DNA of 53,096 bases from an uncultured Campylobacter sp. (GTDB lineage: Bacteria > Campylobacterota > Campylobacteria > Campylobacterales > Campylobacteraceae). This document shows positions 16,760 to 24,724 of the stretch, piece after piece (position 1 is the first letter of the stretch; every line of letters begins with the position of its first letter). Both the position numbers and the translations under genes were made by a program. The notes beneath the pieces are model-generated. The model saw only the letters and a list, made by a program, of their open reading frames with translations, searched no databases and had not been told where the DNA came from. The stretch spans positions 1 through 53,096 of the forward strand of contig NZ_CALLWC010000016.1 in NCBI RefSeq assembly GCF_938015785.1, given 5' to 3'.

Positions 16760-18274
16760 ATGAAAACAAAACCGTTTTTATATCAGCTGGCCGCGCTAGT
16801 CGTCGTTGCGGCGATATTTTACGCTAGCTACGGCGCCACGAATGCCCTCGCGAGCGCTCGCGCGAACGTGCCGGAGATCTATTTCGCGTGGGAGCGCGCG
16901 CTACCGTTTTGGGCGTGGAGCATCGTGCCGTACTGGTCGCTAAATTTGCTCTACGCGCTTGGATTTTTCCTCTGCCGTGACGCCGGGGAGCTCGCGCGCT
17001 ACGTTACGCAGCTGCTAGTCGCTCAAATGATCGCGACGCTGTTTTTTATCGCTTTTCCTCTGCAAATGTCGTGGGAAAAGCCCGCGGTTTCGGGCTTTAG
17101 CGGCTTTTTATTCTCAAGCCTCGCCGCCTTTGACCTCCCGTTTAATCAAGCTCCCTCGCTACACATCATACTTTGCGTCGTGGTGGGCGCATTTTACCTT
17201 CGCAAGGCGCGCTCGGTTTGGCTTAAGGCGGCGCTTGTCGCGTGGTTTGCGCTCATCGGCCTTAGCGTGCTGACCACGTATCAGCACCATTTTATCGACA
17301 TTCCGACGGGGTTAGCCGCCGGTTGTTTCGTGCTACTAATTCGCCCGCTAGAGGGCGCGCCGCTTGGTTTCGCTATAGCTAGGGAGGCTGCTCGCTACAA
17401 ATGGGCGGCGCTATATCTAGGACTTGCGTTTATGACGCTTTTTGCGGCGATTTTGGGAGCTAAAATTTGGGGCGCGTGGATGCTGTGGCTATCTTGGGTG
17501 AGCCTTAGTTTCGCGCTGGTCGCTTGCGGTTACGCGTTTTTGGGCGCGGGAGTTTTTGCTAAAAACGGGCAAGGCCGTCACGCCGCCGCTGCTAAAGCTT
17601 TACTTTTTCCCTATCTTTGCGTCGCTCGGTTAAATGCTCTTTTTTGGCTGCGCGGACGCCGGCTTTCAGACGAGATTTTGCCCGGGCTGTATCTAGGCTC
17701 GGTTAAGCAGGCGGGCAAATTTGGCGCGGTGCTAGACTGCGCGGCCGAGTTTGAGCGGCCTGGCGGCGCGCAAATTTACGCGAGCGTGCCTATGCTAGAT
17801 ATGATAACGCCGAGCGCGGACGAGCTAAAACGCAGCGCGGGCGAGCTTGAACGGCTCGTAAAAAGGGCTCTTTGCGGCGGCGAAACTTTACCGCAAAGGG
17901 CGGCGGAGCTAGGATTAAATTTTAGCGCCAAGGCAGGCTGCGCGCACGGGCGAGATTTTAAATTTCATGAGCAAGCGAGCTCGCGGGTAAATTTGCAAAC
18001 GTGCGGCTCGGCAAACGAAAGCAAGATCGCCGAGGTTGGGCAAATTCTCACGGGTTCAAACGAACGAGCCGCCGAACAAAACGATAAAAAGGTGTTAGTG
18101 TGCTGCGCGCTTGGCTACGGCAGGAGCGCGTCTGTGCTGCTAGCTTGGATGGTGATTTACGCGGGATTTAGTTTTGAGGACGCGCTAAATTTACTAAAAT
18201 CTCGCCGAGAAAAGATTGCAGTCGCTAGCTCGCTGCGCGAGCGGATAGAGCAGATAGCCGTCCGCACCAGCTAA
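16760..18274 (+). CDS. PAP2 - dual-specificity phosphatase fusion
   Basis: 504 aa. The N-terminal membrane part has several TM segments and PAP2-type motifs: PSLHIIL near 131-137 and YQHHFIDIPTGLAAG near 173-187 (HxxxD pattern), resembling the PAP2_3/Aur1-like group that includes phosphoinositol transferases. Two more TM segments lie around 225-275. The C-terminus is a dual-specificity phosphatase domain with the active loop CCALGYGRSA (CX5R, about 446-455). The catalytic Cys and Arg are present. A low-complexity insert (about 370-440) lies just before the CX5R loop. ATG 16760 with AAGG is preferred over an in-frame TTG 27 bases upstream. Expected to act on a lipid phosphate made by its neighbours. 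Confidence 0.87.
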   Translation: MKTKPFLYQLAALVVVAAIFYASYGATNALASARANVPEIYFAWERALPFWAWSIVPYWSLNLLYALGFFLCRDAGELARYVTQLLVAQMIATLFFIAFPLQMSWEKPAVSGFSGFLFSSLAAFDLPFNQAPSLHIILCVVVGAFYLRKARSVWLKAALVAWFALIGLSVLTTYQHHFIDIPTGLAAGCFVLLIRPLEGAPLGFAIAREAARYKWAALYLGLAFMTLFAAILGAKIWGAWMLWLSWVSLSFALVACGYAFLGAGVFAKNGQGRHAAAAKALLFPYLCVARLNALFWLRGRRLSDEILPGLYLGSVKQAGKFGAVLDCAAEFERPGGAQIYASVPMLDMITPSADELKRSAGELERLVKRALCGGETLPQRAAELGLNFSAKAGCAHGRDFKFHEQASSRVNLQTCGSANESKIAEVGQILTGSNERAAEQNDKKVLVCCALGYGRSASVLLAWMVIYAGFSFEDALNLLKSRREKIAVASSLRERIEQIAVRTS

Positions 18275-18461
18275 ATTTGAAAGCGGAGTAAAGAAGCGGC
18301 AAATTTAAGCGCGAAATAGATGCGGGCCAAATTTGATCAAGTCCGGTTTGAGGGATCAAATTGAAAAAATCTACAGGCTGGAAACAAGCGGCATGGCAAA
18401 ATTCTCGGCGAAAACAAACGAGAATTTAACTAAAGACAAACGCCCAAAATGAGGAGAGAAA

Positions 18462-18914
18462 ATGACGAATGCGGAGCAAAGCAAAAAAGCGGCGCAAGAC
18501 GGGGAGCGGGAATGCCGCCAAAGGGCGGACGATAGAGCCTTGGCGCTGGTTACAGCTAGGTTTTTGGCGACACATAGGCTGTTTTTCTTGTTAAATTTAC
18601 TCCAGCTAGCCGTCTGTCTTACGATTTTTACGAATTTTGCCGTGATTGCGAGCTTTTTGACGGCTTTTGCGGGGCTATTTTATCTGCACGTTAGGCTGCA
18701 TTTTGATACGTTGATTTTTAGAGATTTTGCGGAGGGGAGGCTAAATTGCGGTAAATTTGACGCGGCGCTTGCGGAGCTAAATTTAGCTAGCAAGCCGCCC
18801 AAAATCCGCGATATGAAAAGTCGCTGCGCGGGAGCTTTGCGGCTATATAAACTAACGGCCGCGCTTACTATCGTCGTTGCTGCCGCGGCTTTTGTGGGTT
18901 ACTATCTGAGCTAA
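18462..18914 (+). CDS. Small membrane protein of the lipid cluster
   Basis: 150 aa, not recognised. Charged N-terminus (1-38), two hydrophobic segments (about 40-58 and 60-80), a cytoplasmic-type loop with LHFDTLIFRDFAEGRL, and a C-terminal TM (about 128-149). GGAGAG at 18452-18457 supports the ATG. Last gene of the same-strand cluster. It may be a scaffold or subunit for the PAP2/DSP enzyme; this is context only. Confidence 0.6.
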   Translation: MTNAEQSKKAAQDGERECRQRADDRALALVTARFLATHRLFFLLNLLQLAVCLTIFTNFAVIASFLTAFAGLFYLHVRLHFDTLIFRDFAEGRLNCGKFDAALAELNLASKPPKIRDMKSRCAGALRLYKLTAALTIVVAAAAFVGYYLS

Positions 18915-19227
18915 ATTCGTTGCTCGCTTAGACGGTTACGGAACGCCGATTTAGACGGCCGCGTCGGTTTGGCGCGCAAAATTCAACAACTGTTTTTCAC
19001 GGCGAGATAAACGGGATAAAATTGATTGCTTTTGCGGACTATTTTTGTAGCGACTATTTTAAGCGATGAAACGACAGTTAGTATCATCGGCGCACTGTAT
19101 TCGAGCGCTTTTAAATTTGACGATTTCGTCGGTATTTTAAAATTTCAAAGCATAAAAAAATCCAGTGCAAAAAGACGGAATGGACAACCGAGTAAGTTTA
19201 GTCGGAGCAAAATATACGAATTTCCTT
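18915..19227. other. Gap at the right edge of the lipid cluster
   Basis: No supported gene. It lies between the last cluster gene and the 3' end of murB, which points toward it. An open frame (19026-19301) overlaps murB and shows no family features. AAATTTGA words typical of the cluster occur up to about 19110. The AAAATTTT type typical of the rest of the window resumes by about 19140. Confidence 0.4.
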
Positions 19228-20019
19228 TTATAGCACCACGACCTCGGTTTCCAGTTCGATACCGAATTCCTCAAAAACGCGGCTTTGCGCTAAATTTATG
19301 AGCGCAATCACATCCTCAAAGCTTGCGCCGCCGAAATTTATGATGAAATTGGCGTGCTGCTCACTAAATTTCGCTCCGCCGATCGCGTGGCCTTTTAATC
19401 CCGCCGCTTCGATCAGCCTGCCCGCGGCATCATTCGGCGGATTTTTGAAGCAGCTTCCAAAGCTAGCTCCCTTTGGCTGGTTGGCGCGTTTGGCGGCGAA
19501 ATCCGCGGCGAGTTCGGCATCAAAGCCGCGCGAAATTTTAAACTCGGCGCCCAAAATCGGCTCCTCGATCCCGCTTCTTCGGTAGCCGAAGTTTATCCGC
19601 TCGCGCTCCACCCAGCCGCGCGTTAGGCGCACGGCAAGCAGGCTATCGCTGATGCTAGCGCCGGCGAGCCCCGCATTCATTTTGATTAGCCCGCCGAGCG
19701 TGCCCGGGATGTTTCGCAGAAACTCAAAGCCGCCAAGACCCTGCTTTTTGGCGAAATTATAAATTTTGCCCGACTTCGTCGCAGCCCCGATGCTAAGGAC
19801 ATCTCCGCTTAGGCTTATGCGGTCGAACTCCTCGCTTAGCATCGCAAGGTGCGGCGGCGCGGGCGAGATGAGTAGATTATTGCCGCCGCCGATGATCGCG
19901 CGCTCGCGGATACTCTCAAACTCCGCACAATCGGCCTCGTCCTTTAAAATTTGCACCGCAAAGCTCCCGCCGATGCGCACGGAGGTGTATTTGCTAAAAT
20001 CTATCTGCTTTGTTTTCAA
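19228..20019 (-). CDS. murB: UDP-N-acetylenolpyruvoylglucosamine reductase
   Basis: FAD enzyme reducing UDP-GlcNAc-enolpyruvate to UDP-MurNAc in peptidoglycan synthesis. It has 263 aa, the short form usual in epsilonproteobacteria. FAD-binding AIIGGGNNLLIS and NIPGTLGGLIKMNAG are present, then GASFGSCFKNP with the catalytic Ser, RLIEAAGLKGHAIGGAKFSE and a C-terminal Glu (ELETEVVVL). The start is TTG with AAAGG a few bases upstream on the minus strand. No partner gene lies close by. Confidence 0.95.
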   Translation of the reverse strand: MKTKQIDFSKYTSVRIGGSFAVQILKDEADCAEFESIRERAIIGGGNNLLISPAPPHLAMLSEEFDRISLSGDVLSIGAATKSGKIYNFAKKQGLGGFEFLRNIPGTLGGLIKMNAGLAGASISDSLLAVRLTRGWVERERINFGYRRSGIEEPILGAEFKISRGFDAELAADFAAKRANQPKGASFGSCFKNPPNDAAGRLIEAAGLKGHAIGGAKFSEQHANFIINFGGASFEDVIALINLAQSRVFEEFGIELETEVVVL

Positions 20020-20408
20020 AATTTTGCCTTTTAAATTTCATTTCTAAATTTCGCGCTTGCCGCTCGCCCCGTATCGTTTTAAAATTTAGCGATACCACCG
20101 CACCGCACGGTGCGAAACGCGAACGCTATTTCAAAATTTAACGCTGCTGCTGCGATTAAATTTAGCTCGATTGCGATACATTTTCAGCGGCGCACTACGT
20201 CACACGCGCAGCTCGCACTCTGCGGCACAAAATACAGCCGCGCAATGTAGCACCGCGTGTAAAATTTCATCGCCGCGTAGCCGTAAATTAACGCGGCACA
20301 TCGCACCGCGACAATGACGCCACAGCACGCGGTCGATTGACGAACTTGGCGGCGATCCGAGGCAAACTCGGCGTTAAATTTGCGCGCAAATTTTAACCTC
20401 GCCCGGCT
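20020..20408. other. 389-bp non-coding stretch between mqnD and murB
   Basis: I see no gene. It is rich in short CGC/GCG runs and RAATTY words, with many partial inverted repeats (for example CACCGCACGGTG, 20098-20109, a near-perfect palindrome) but no clear terminator. It probably contains the murB promoter. Confidence 0.4.
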
Positions 20409-21305
20409 TTACATTGGGTTTTGCCCGCCGCAGTCCGCAAAACGGATCTCATTATATTCGCGCGGGATAAAATTCTCCTGCGCGCTAAGCGGCGCAGGGT
20501 AAAATCCGTGCTCGTAACCAAGCTCAAATAGCCTATCTATCGCCCTTATCTGCGCCCCCGAAAGCTCGATCGAGGCCTCGTTGGCATAAAGGCTCAGATA
20601 TTTTTCGAGCTTTGCGTCGTCCACGCGTATGAGATTTCGCTCGAGGAGCATATGCGATAAAAACGGCTTATGCGCGGTGGCGATGCGCACGCCCTCGGTT
20701 AATACGCGCTCGCACTCGATAGCGTCCGTTATAGGCAGGCTGCGGCGAACCGCCATACCGCCCAGCGGTAGCGGCAAATTTTCGCCAGCTAGCTCGCTCC
20801 AGATATCCCAGATCTCGCGCTCCACGCAAAGCTCTTCCGAAAAGTCAAGAATGCTCTCGTGTATCAGCACGCCCGCGTCCACCTCGCCGCTTAAAACCGC
20901 GCTCTCGATCTCGAGAAAGTTTTTATAAACTATGCGCGCCTGCGGGTAGGCCATGCGAAAAAGCAAGGCGTTTGTCGTGTGTTTGCCGCTTAGCGCGACC
21001 TTAAAATTTCGCTTTAAAACCGCGCCCTTTTTCTTAACTAGCTTTGGGCCGTAGCCCTCGCCAAAGCTCACCGCCGTGCGTAAAAGCGCGTATTCGTCGC
21101 AGATGAGCGGATACAGCGCGAAGCTGATCGCCGTGGCCTCATAGGTGCCTTTTAGCGCCTCGTCGTTTAGCGTCTGGATATCAAGCGCGGTTGCGCTAAG
21201 CTTTAGATTTTTGGAGCTCACCCAGCCAAAATCAATCGCCTTATACATAAAAATATCATCCGCGTCGGGCGAGTGGGCGACGTTTATATGCTTAAAAATC
21301 TTCAA
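20409..21305 (-). CDS. mqnD: 1,4-dihydroxy-6-naphthoate synthase (futalosine pathway)
   Basis: Converts cyclic dehypoxanthinylfutalosine to 1,4-dihydroxy-6-naphthoate in the alternative menaquinone route used by Campylobacterota. It has 298 aa. HSPDADDIFMYKAI near the N-terminus is the MqnD hallmark; DIQTLNDEALKGTYEATAIS, GYGPKLV, GVLIHESILDFSE (conserved His) and LPLGGMAVRR follow. The fold is that of a periplasmic-binding-protein-like MqnA/MqnD. The start is TTG with AGGA six bases upstream. A TATAAT -10 lies at 21374-21379 on the minus strand. Confidence 0.93.
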   Translation of the reverse strand: MKIFKHINVAHSPDADDIFMYKAIDFGWVSSKNLKLSATALDIQTLNDEALKGTYEATAISFALYPLICDEYALLRTAVSFGEGYGPKLVKKKGAVLKRNFKVALSGKHTTNALLFRMAYPQARIVYKNFLEIESAVLSGEVDAGVLIHESILDFSEELCVEREIWDIWSELAGENLPLPLGGMAVRRSLPITDAIECERVLTEGVRIATAHKPFLSHMLLERNLIRVDDAKLEKYLSLYANEASIELSGAQIRAIDRLFELGYEHGFYPAPLSAQENFIPREYNEIRFADCGGQNPM

Positions 21306-21373
21306 ATTTTATCCTTTTTGCTCCACTTTAAATTTCGCGCGCGGTGCGCGGCCTGATTTTGAAATGTTGCGAA

Positions 21374-21379
21374 ATTATA
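21374..21379 (-). promoter_or_regulatory. -10 element for mqnD
   Basis: Perfect TATAAT on the minus strand (ATTATA on the plus strand), about 70 bp upstream of the mqnD TTG. Campylobacter sigma-70 promoters usually show a strong -10 and little -35, which is what is seen. Confidence 0.5.
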
Positions 21380-21568
21380 GTGAAATTTTGCTACAACCCT
21401 CATAAAAATGAGGAATTTCTAAAGAAAAACGTGAAAACCAGGCGTGCTTAGAAGTGTAAATTTAATGCTCTCCGCTTGCCGCGCAGAGCTTTTGCGCTTC
21501 TTAAAAATTTCAAATTCCGATGCCGCGCCGAATTTGCGCGAATAATCAAAAATTCATTTCAAATTTGG

Positions 21569-21574
21569 TAAAAT
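21569..21574 (+). promoter_or_regulatory. -10 element for recA
   Basis: TAAAAT 28 bp upstream of the chosen recA ATG, leaving a short leader with AAGGA at 21592-21596. I see no LexA-type operator, consistent with the absence of LexA in Campylobacter. Confidence 0.45.
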
Positions 21575-21601
21575 CAAGTGAATTTATTTTTAAGGAAAAA
21601 C

Positions 21602-22645
21602 ATGGACGAGGGAAAGAAAAAGACGCTGGATGCGGCGCTAAAATCGATCGACAAAGCTTTCGGCAAGGGCACGCTCGTGCGGCTAGGCGATAAGCAGGTC
21701 GAGCCGATAGACGCCATCTCTACGGGCTCTGTGGGGCTTGACATCGCGCTTGGCATCGGCGGCGTGCCGAAGGGACGTATCATCGAGGTTTACGGGCCTG
21801 AGAGCTCGGGCAAGACGACGCTTACGCTTCATATCATCGCCGAGTGCCAAAAGGCCGGCGGAATTTGCGCATTTGTGGACGCTGAGCACGCGCTGGATGT
21901 CAAATACGCTTCAAATTTAGGCGTCGATACCGACAATCTCTACGTCAGCCAGCCCGACTTCGGCGAACAGGCTCTTGACATCGTAGAAACCTTAGCAAAG
22001 AGCGGCGCGATCGATCTTATCGTCGTAGATAGCGTCGCCGCGCTCACCCCGAAAAACGAGATCGAGGGCGACATGGGCGATCAGCACGTGGGGCTTCAGG
22101 CGCGACTTATGAGCCAGGCGCTGCGCAAACTCGCGGGCGTCGTGCATAAGATGAATACGACAGTGATCTTTATCAACCAAATCCGTATGAAGATTGGCGC
22201 GATGGGCTACGGCACGCCCGAGACGACGACTGGCGGCAATGCGCTTAAATTTTACGCTTCGGTGCGCATCGATATACGCAAGATCGCTACTTTAAAACAA
22301 AATGAAGAGAGCATCGGCAACCGCGCCAAGGTCAAAGTCGTGAAAAATAAGGTGGCGCCGCCGTTTAAAATCGCGGAATTTGACATAATGTTCGGCAAGG
22401 GTATCAGCAAGGTGGGCGAGTTGATCGATTACGGCGTCAAGCTCGACATCGTCGATAAAAGCGGCGCATGGTTCAGCTACGGCGACACTAAGCTGGGTCA
22501 AGGACGCGAAAATGCTAAAATTTATCTAGAGAATAACCCTGCTGTCGCCGAAGAGATCACTGCAAAGATCCGCGAGCAGATGGGTAGCGTAAATTTCAGC
22601 GCAGACGCGGACGATGAAGAAAATTTACAAAGTGGAGATGAATGA
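21602..22645 (+). CDS. recA: Recombinase RecA
   Basis: ATP-dependent strand exchange in repair and in integration of transformed DNA. It has 347 aa. Walker A GPESSGKTTLTLH, Walker B LIVVDSVAAL, the L1/L2 DNA-binding loops (EGDMGDQHVG; FINQIRMKIGAMGYGTPETT) and the acidic C-terminus (ADADDEEN) are all present. I use ATG 21602 because AAGGA at 21592-21596 is well spaced; the open frame extends eight codons further upstream to a GTG without a binding site. The stop overlaps the eno start (ATGATGA). Confidence 0.97.
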   Translation: MDEGKKKTLDAALKSIDKAFGKGTLVRLGDKQVEPIDAISTGSVGLDIALGIGGVPKGRIIEVYGPESSGKTTLTLHIIAECQKAGGICAFVDAEHALDVKYASNLGVDTDNLYVSQPDFGEQALDIVETLAKSGAIDLIVVDSVAALTPKNEIEGDMGDQHVGLQARLMSQALRKLAGVVHKMNTTVIFINQIRMKIGAMGYGTPETTTGGNALKFYASVRIDIRKIATLKQNEESIGNRAKVKVVKNKVAPPFKIAEFDIMFGKGISKVGELIDYGVKLDIVDKSGAWFSYGDTKLGQGRENAKIYLENNPAVAEEITAKIREQMGSVNFSADADDEENLQSGDE

Positions 22646-23895
22646 TGATTTATATCGAAGATGTTTATGCGATAGAAGTACTTGACAGCCGTGGCAACCC
22701 GACCGTGAAAGCGACCGTGGCCCTAAGCGATGGCACCGTAGCAAGCGCGATAGTGCCAAGCGGCGCAAGTACTGGCAAACGCGAGGCGCTGGAGCTTCGC
22801 GACGGGGGCGATAGATACTGCGGCAAGGGCGTGCTAAAGGCGGTAGAAAACGTAAATTCGCAGATCGCCGAAGCCGTGATCGGACTGGATGCTTTTGGTC
22901 AAAAGGCGCTTGACGATGAGATGCGCGAGCTTGACGGCACCGATAATTACTCAAATTTAGGCGCGAACGCCGTGCTTGGCGTATCTATGGCGGTAGCGCG
23001 CGCGGCTGCAAAAAGCCTTGACGTGCCTTTGTATCGCTACCTGGGCGGCGCGAACGCTAGCGTACTGCCGGTGCCGATGTTTAATATCATCAACGGCGGC
23101 GCGCACGCGAACAACAGCGTGGATTTTCAAGAATTTATGATTATGCCGTTTGGATTTGATAAATTTAGCGATGCGCTGAGAGCGGCGACTGAAATTTACC
23201 ACACGCTAAAAGGCCTTCTAAACGCGGCAGGCCACAGCACGGCAGTGGGCGACGAGGGCGGATTTGCGCCAAATTTAAACGATAACGAAGAGCCGATCAA
23301 ACTAATCATGCAGGCTATCGAAAAAGCGGGCTACAAGGCAGGCGAGCAGATCAAGCTAGCCCTTGATGTCGCGGCTAGCGAGCTGTACGAAAACGGCAAA
23401 TATAAGCTTGAAGGCAAGGAATTTAGCAGCGAAGAGCTGATAGAGCGATACGCGCAGCTTTGCGATAAGTATCCGATATTTTCGATCGAAGACGGCCTAA
23501 GCGAGGACGACTGGGCGGGCTGGGCGAAGCTAACTAGCAAGCTTGGCTCTAAAGTGCAGCTCGTGGGCGACGATCTATTTGTAACGAATGAGAAAATTTT
23601 GCGCGAAGGCATCGCTAAAGGCGTAGCTAACGCGATCCTAATCAAACCAAATCAAATCGGCACCGTTAGCCAAACTATGCAGACGATCCGCCTAGCGCAG
23701 CGCAAAGGCTATCGCTGCGTGATGAGCCACAGAAGCGGCGAGAGCGAGGATAGCTTTATCGCGGACTTCGCCGTCGCGATGAATACGGGCCAAATCAAAA
23801 CTGGCGCGACCTCAAGAAGCGAACGCAACGCCAAATACAACCGCCTGCTTGAGATCGAGCGCGAGACGGACGAGTTTTTAGGAAACCGAATTTAA
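22642..23895 (+). CDS. eno: Enolase
   Basis: Interconverts 2-phosphoglycerate and phosphoenolpyruvate. It has 417 aa. The start IEDVYAIEVLDSRGNPTV, GASTGKREALELRDG loop, GGAHANNSVDFQEFMIMP, catalytic Glu in GDEGGFAPN, metal ligands in LALDVAASE and SIEDGLSEDDW, the LIKPNQIGT lysine and the MSHRSGESED signature are all intact. ATG 22642 and ATG 22645 are both possible; GGAG at 22634-22637 slightly favours the second. recA-eno order matches C. jejuni. About nine RAATTY words in 1254 bp serve as my core-gene baseline. Confidence 0.97.
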   Translation: MMIYIEDVYAIEVLDSRGNPTVKATVALSDGTVASAIVPSGASTGKREALELRDGGDRYCGKGVLKAVENVNSQIAEAVIGLDAFGQKALDDEMRELDGTDNYSNLGANAVLGVSMAVARAAAKSLDVPLYRYLGGANASVLPVPMFNIINGGAHANNSVDFQEFMIMPFGFDKFSDALRAATEIYHTLKGLLNAAGHSTAVGDEGGFAPNLNDNEEPIKLIMQAIEKAGYKAGEQIKLALDVAASELYENGKYKLEGKEFSSEELIERYAQLCDKYPIFSIEDGLSEDDWAGWAKLTSKLGSKVQLVGDDLFVTNEKILREGIAKGVANAILIKPNQIGTVSQTMQTIRLAQRKGYRCVMSHRSGESEDSFIADFAVAMNTGQIKTGATSRSERNAKYNRLLEIERETDEFLGNRI

Positions 23896-23896
23896 A

Positions 23897-24724
23897 ATGT
23901 TTTTTAAAAAAAAGTCCAAGCGGGGCTTAAAAGGCGGTGCGCAACGCCCCTATACGGACGGAGCGAATTATACGGACACGCAAGGCAGATATTCAGACGC
24001 AGACTTTGACGAGGACGATTTTTTTGACGATGATGAATTTTATAGCGATGAAAATTTTGGCGGAGGTTTTAGCGCAGTAGGGGCTGGCTTCCGCAAAAAT
24101 CGCAACGGAACCTCACACGGCGTAGACGAAACAGGCTCTGCCTCTGATGCCACAAGCAGCAGCTCTAATTTAAGTGGCAAAAGCTCCGCTGCAAGCGGAA
24201 ACTACGAAGGCAGCGTGCAAGCAGATGCGGGCTTTTACGGCGCAGAATTTATTGGGAGTGGTGATTTAAAGAATGCAGAATTATACGCGAAAGAAAACCA
24301 CTTCCCAAACGACGCGGATTTTGTGGCTCAGAGCGTAGACTGCAGCTCTCAAGGCACGGGCTTTATGGCGCAAGACATAAATTCTGCCACGCAAGGATTT
24401 TCTTTTGCGCCGCAAAATGCAGCCCCCACAGCTAAAAAAGCTTTAAAAAAGCGTAAAAATTTAAAAGAACGGCTGAATTTTATCAATCCGTTTTCGCCGC
24501 TTAAGCAGATTTTTGCAGCTCTTGCGCTGATCGTCTGCGTTGTTTTTGCAGGCATCTTCGTGGGTGATGTGCTGTTTGGCAAGCGATCGTTTGAAGTGCT
24601 GCGCCAGCTGCAAAAAGAAAAGGCGTTTTTATTCACCGACGTCGAGCGGCTAAAAGAGGAAAACGCTGAGATGCAAAAGCTTTATTTAGAGCGTCGCTCG
24701 CTCGATCCGGACCTTAAAAAATGA
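23897..24724 (+). CDS. FtsB/DivIC-like protein with long disordered N-terminus
   Basis: 275 aa, starting one base after the eno stop. The C-terminal 75 residues have the FtsB/DivIC plan: one TM (about 204-226, IFAALALIVCVVFAG) followed by a short coiled coil (LRQLQKEKAFLFTDVERLKE). The C. jejuni gene in this position is only about 93 aa as I recall. Here about 185 extra residues precede the TM: a basic start MFFKKKSKRG, an acidic cluster (DFDEDDFFDDDEF), then Ser/Ala/Asn-rich low complexity. By topology the extra part would be cytoplasmic. Probable division protein; function by analogy. Overlaps the next gene by four bases. Confidence 0.7.
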   Translation: MFFKKKSKRGLKGGAQRPYTDGANYTDTQGRYSDADFDEDDFFDDDEFYSDENFGGGFSAVGAGFRKNRNGTSHGVDETGSASDATSSSSNLSGKSSAASGNYEGSVQADAGFYGAEFIGSGDLKNAELYAKENHFPNDADFVAQSVDCSSQGTGFMAQDINSATQGFSFAPQNAAPTAKKALKKRKNLKERLNFINPFSPLKQIFAALALIVCVVFAGIFVGDVLFGKRSFEVLRQLQKEKAFLFTDVERLKEENAEMQKLYLERRSLDPDLKK

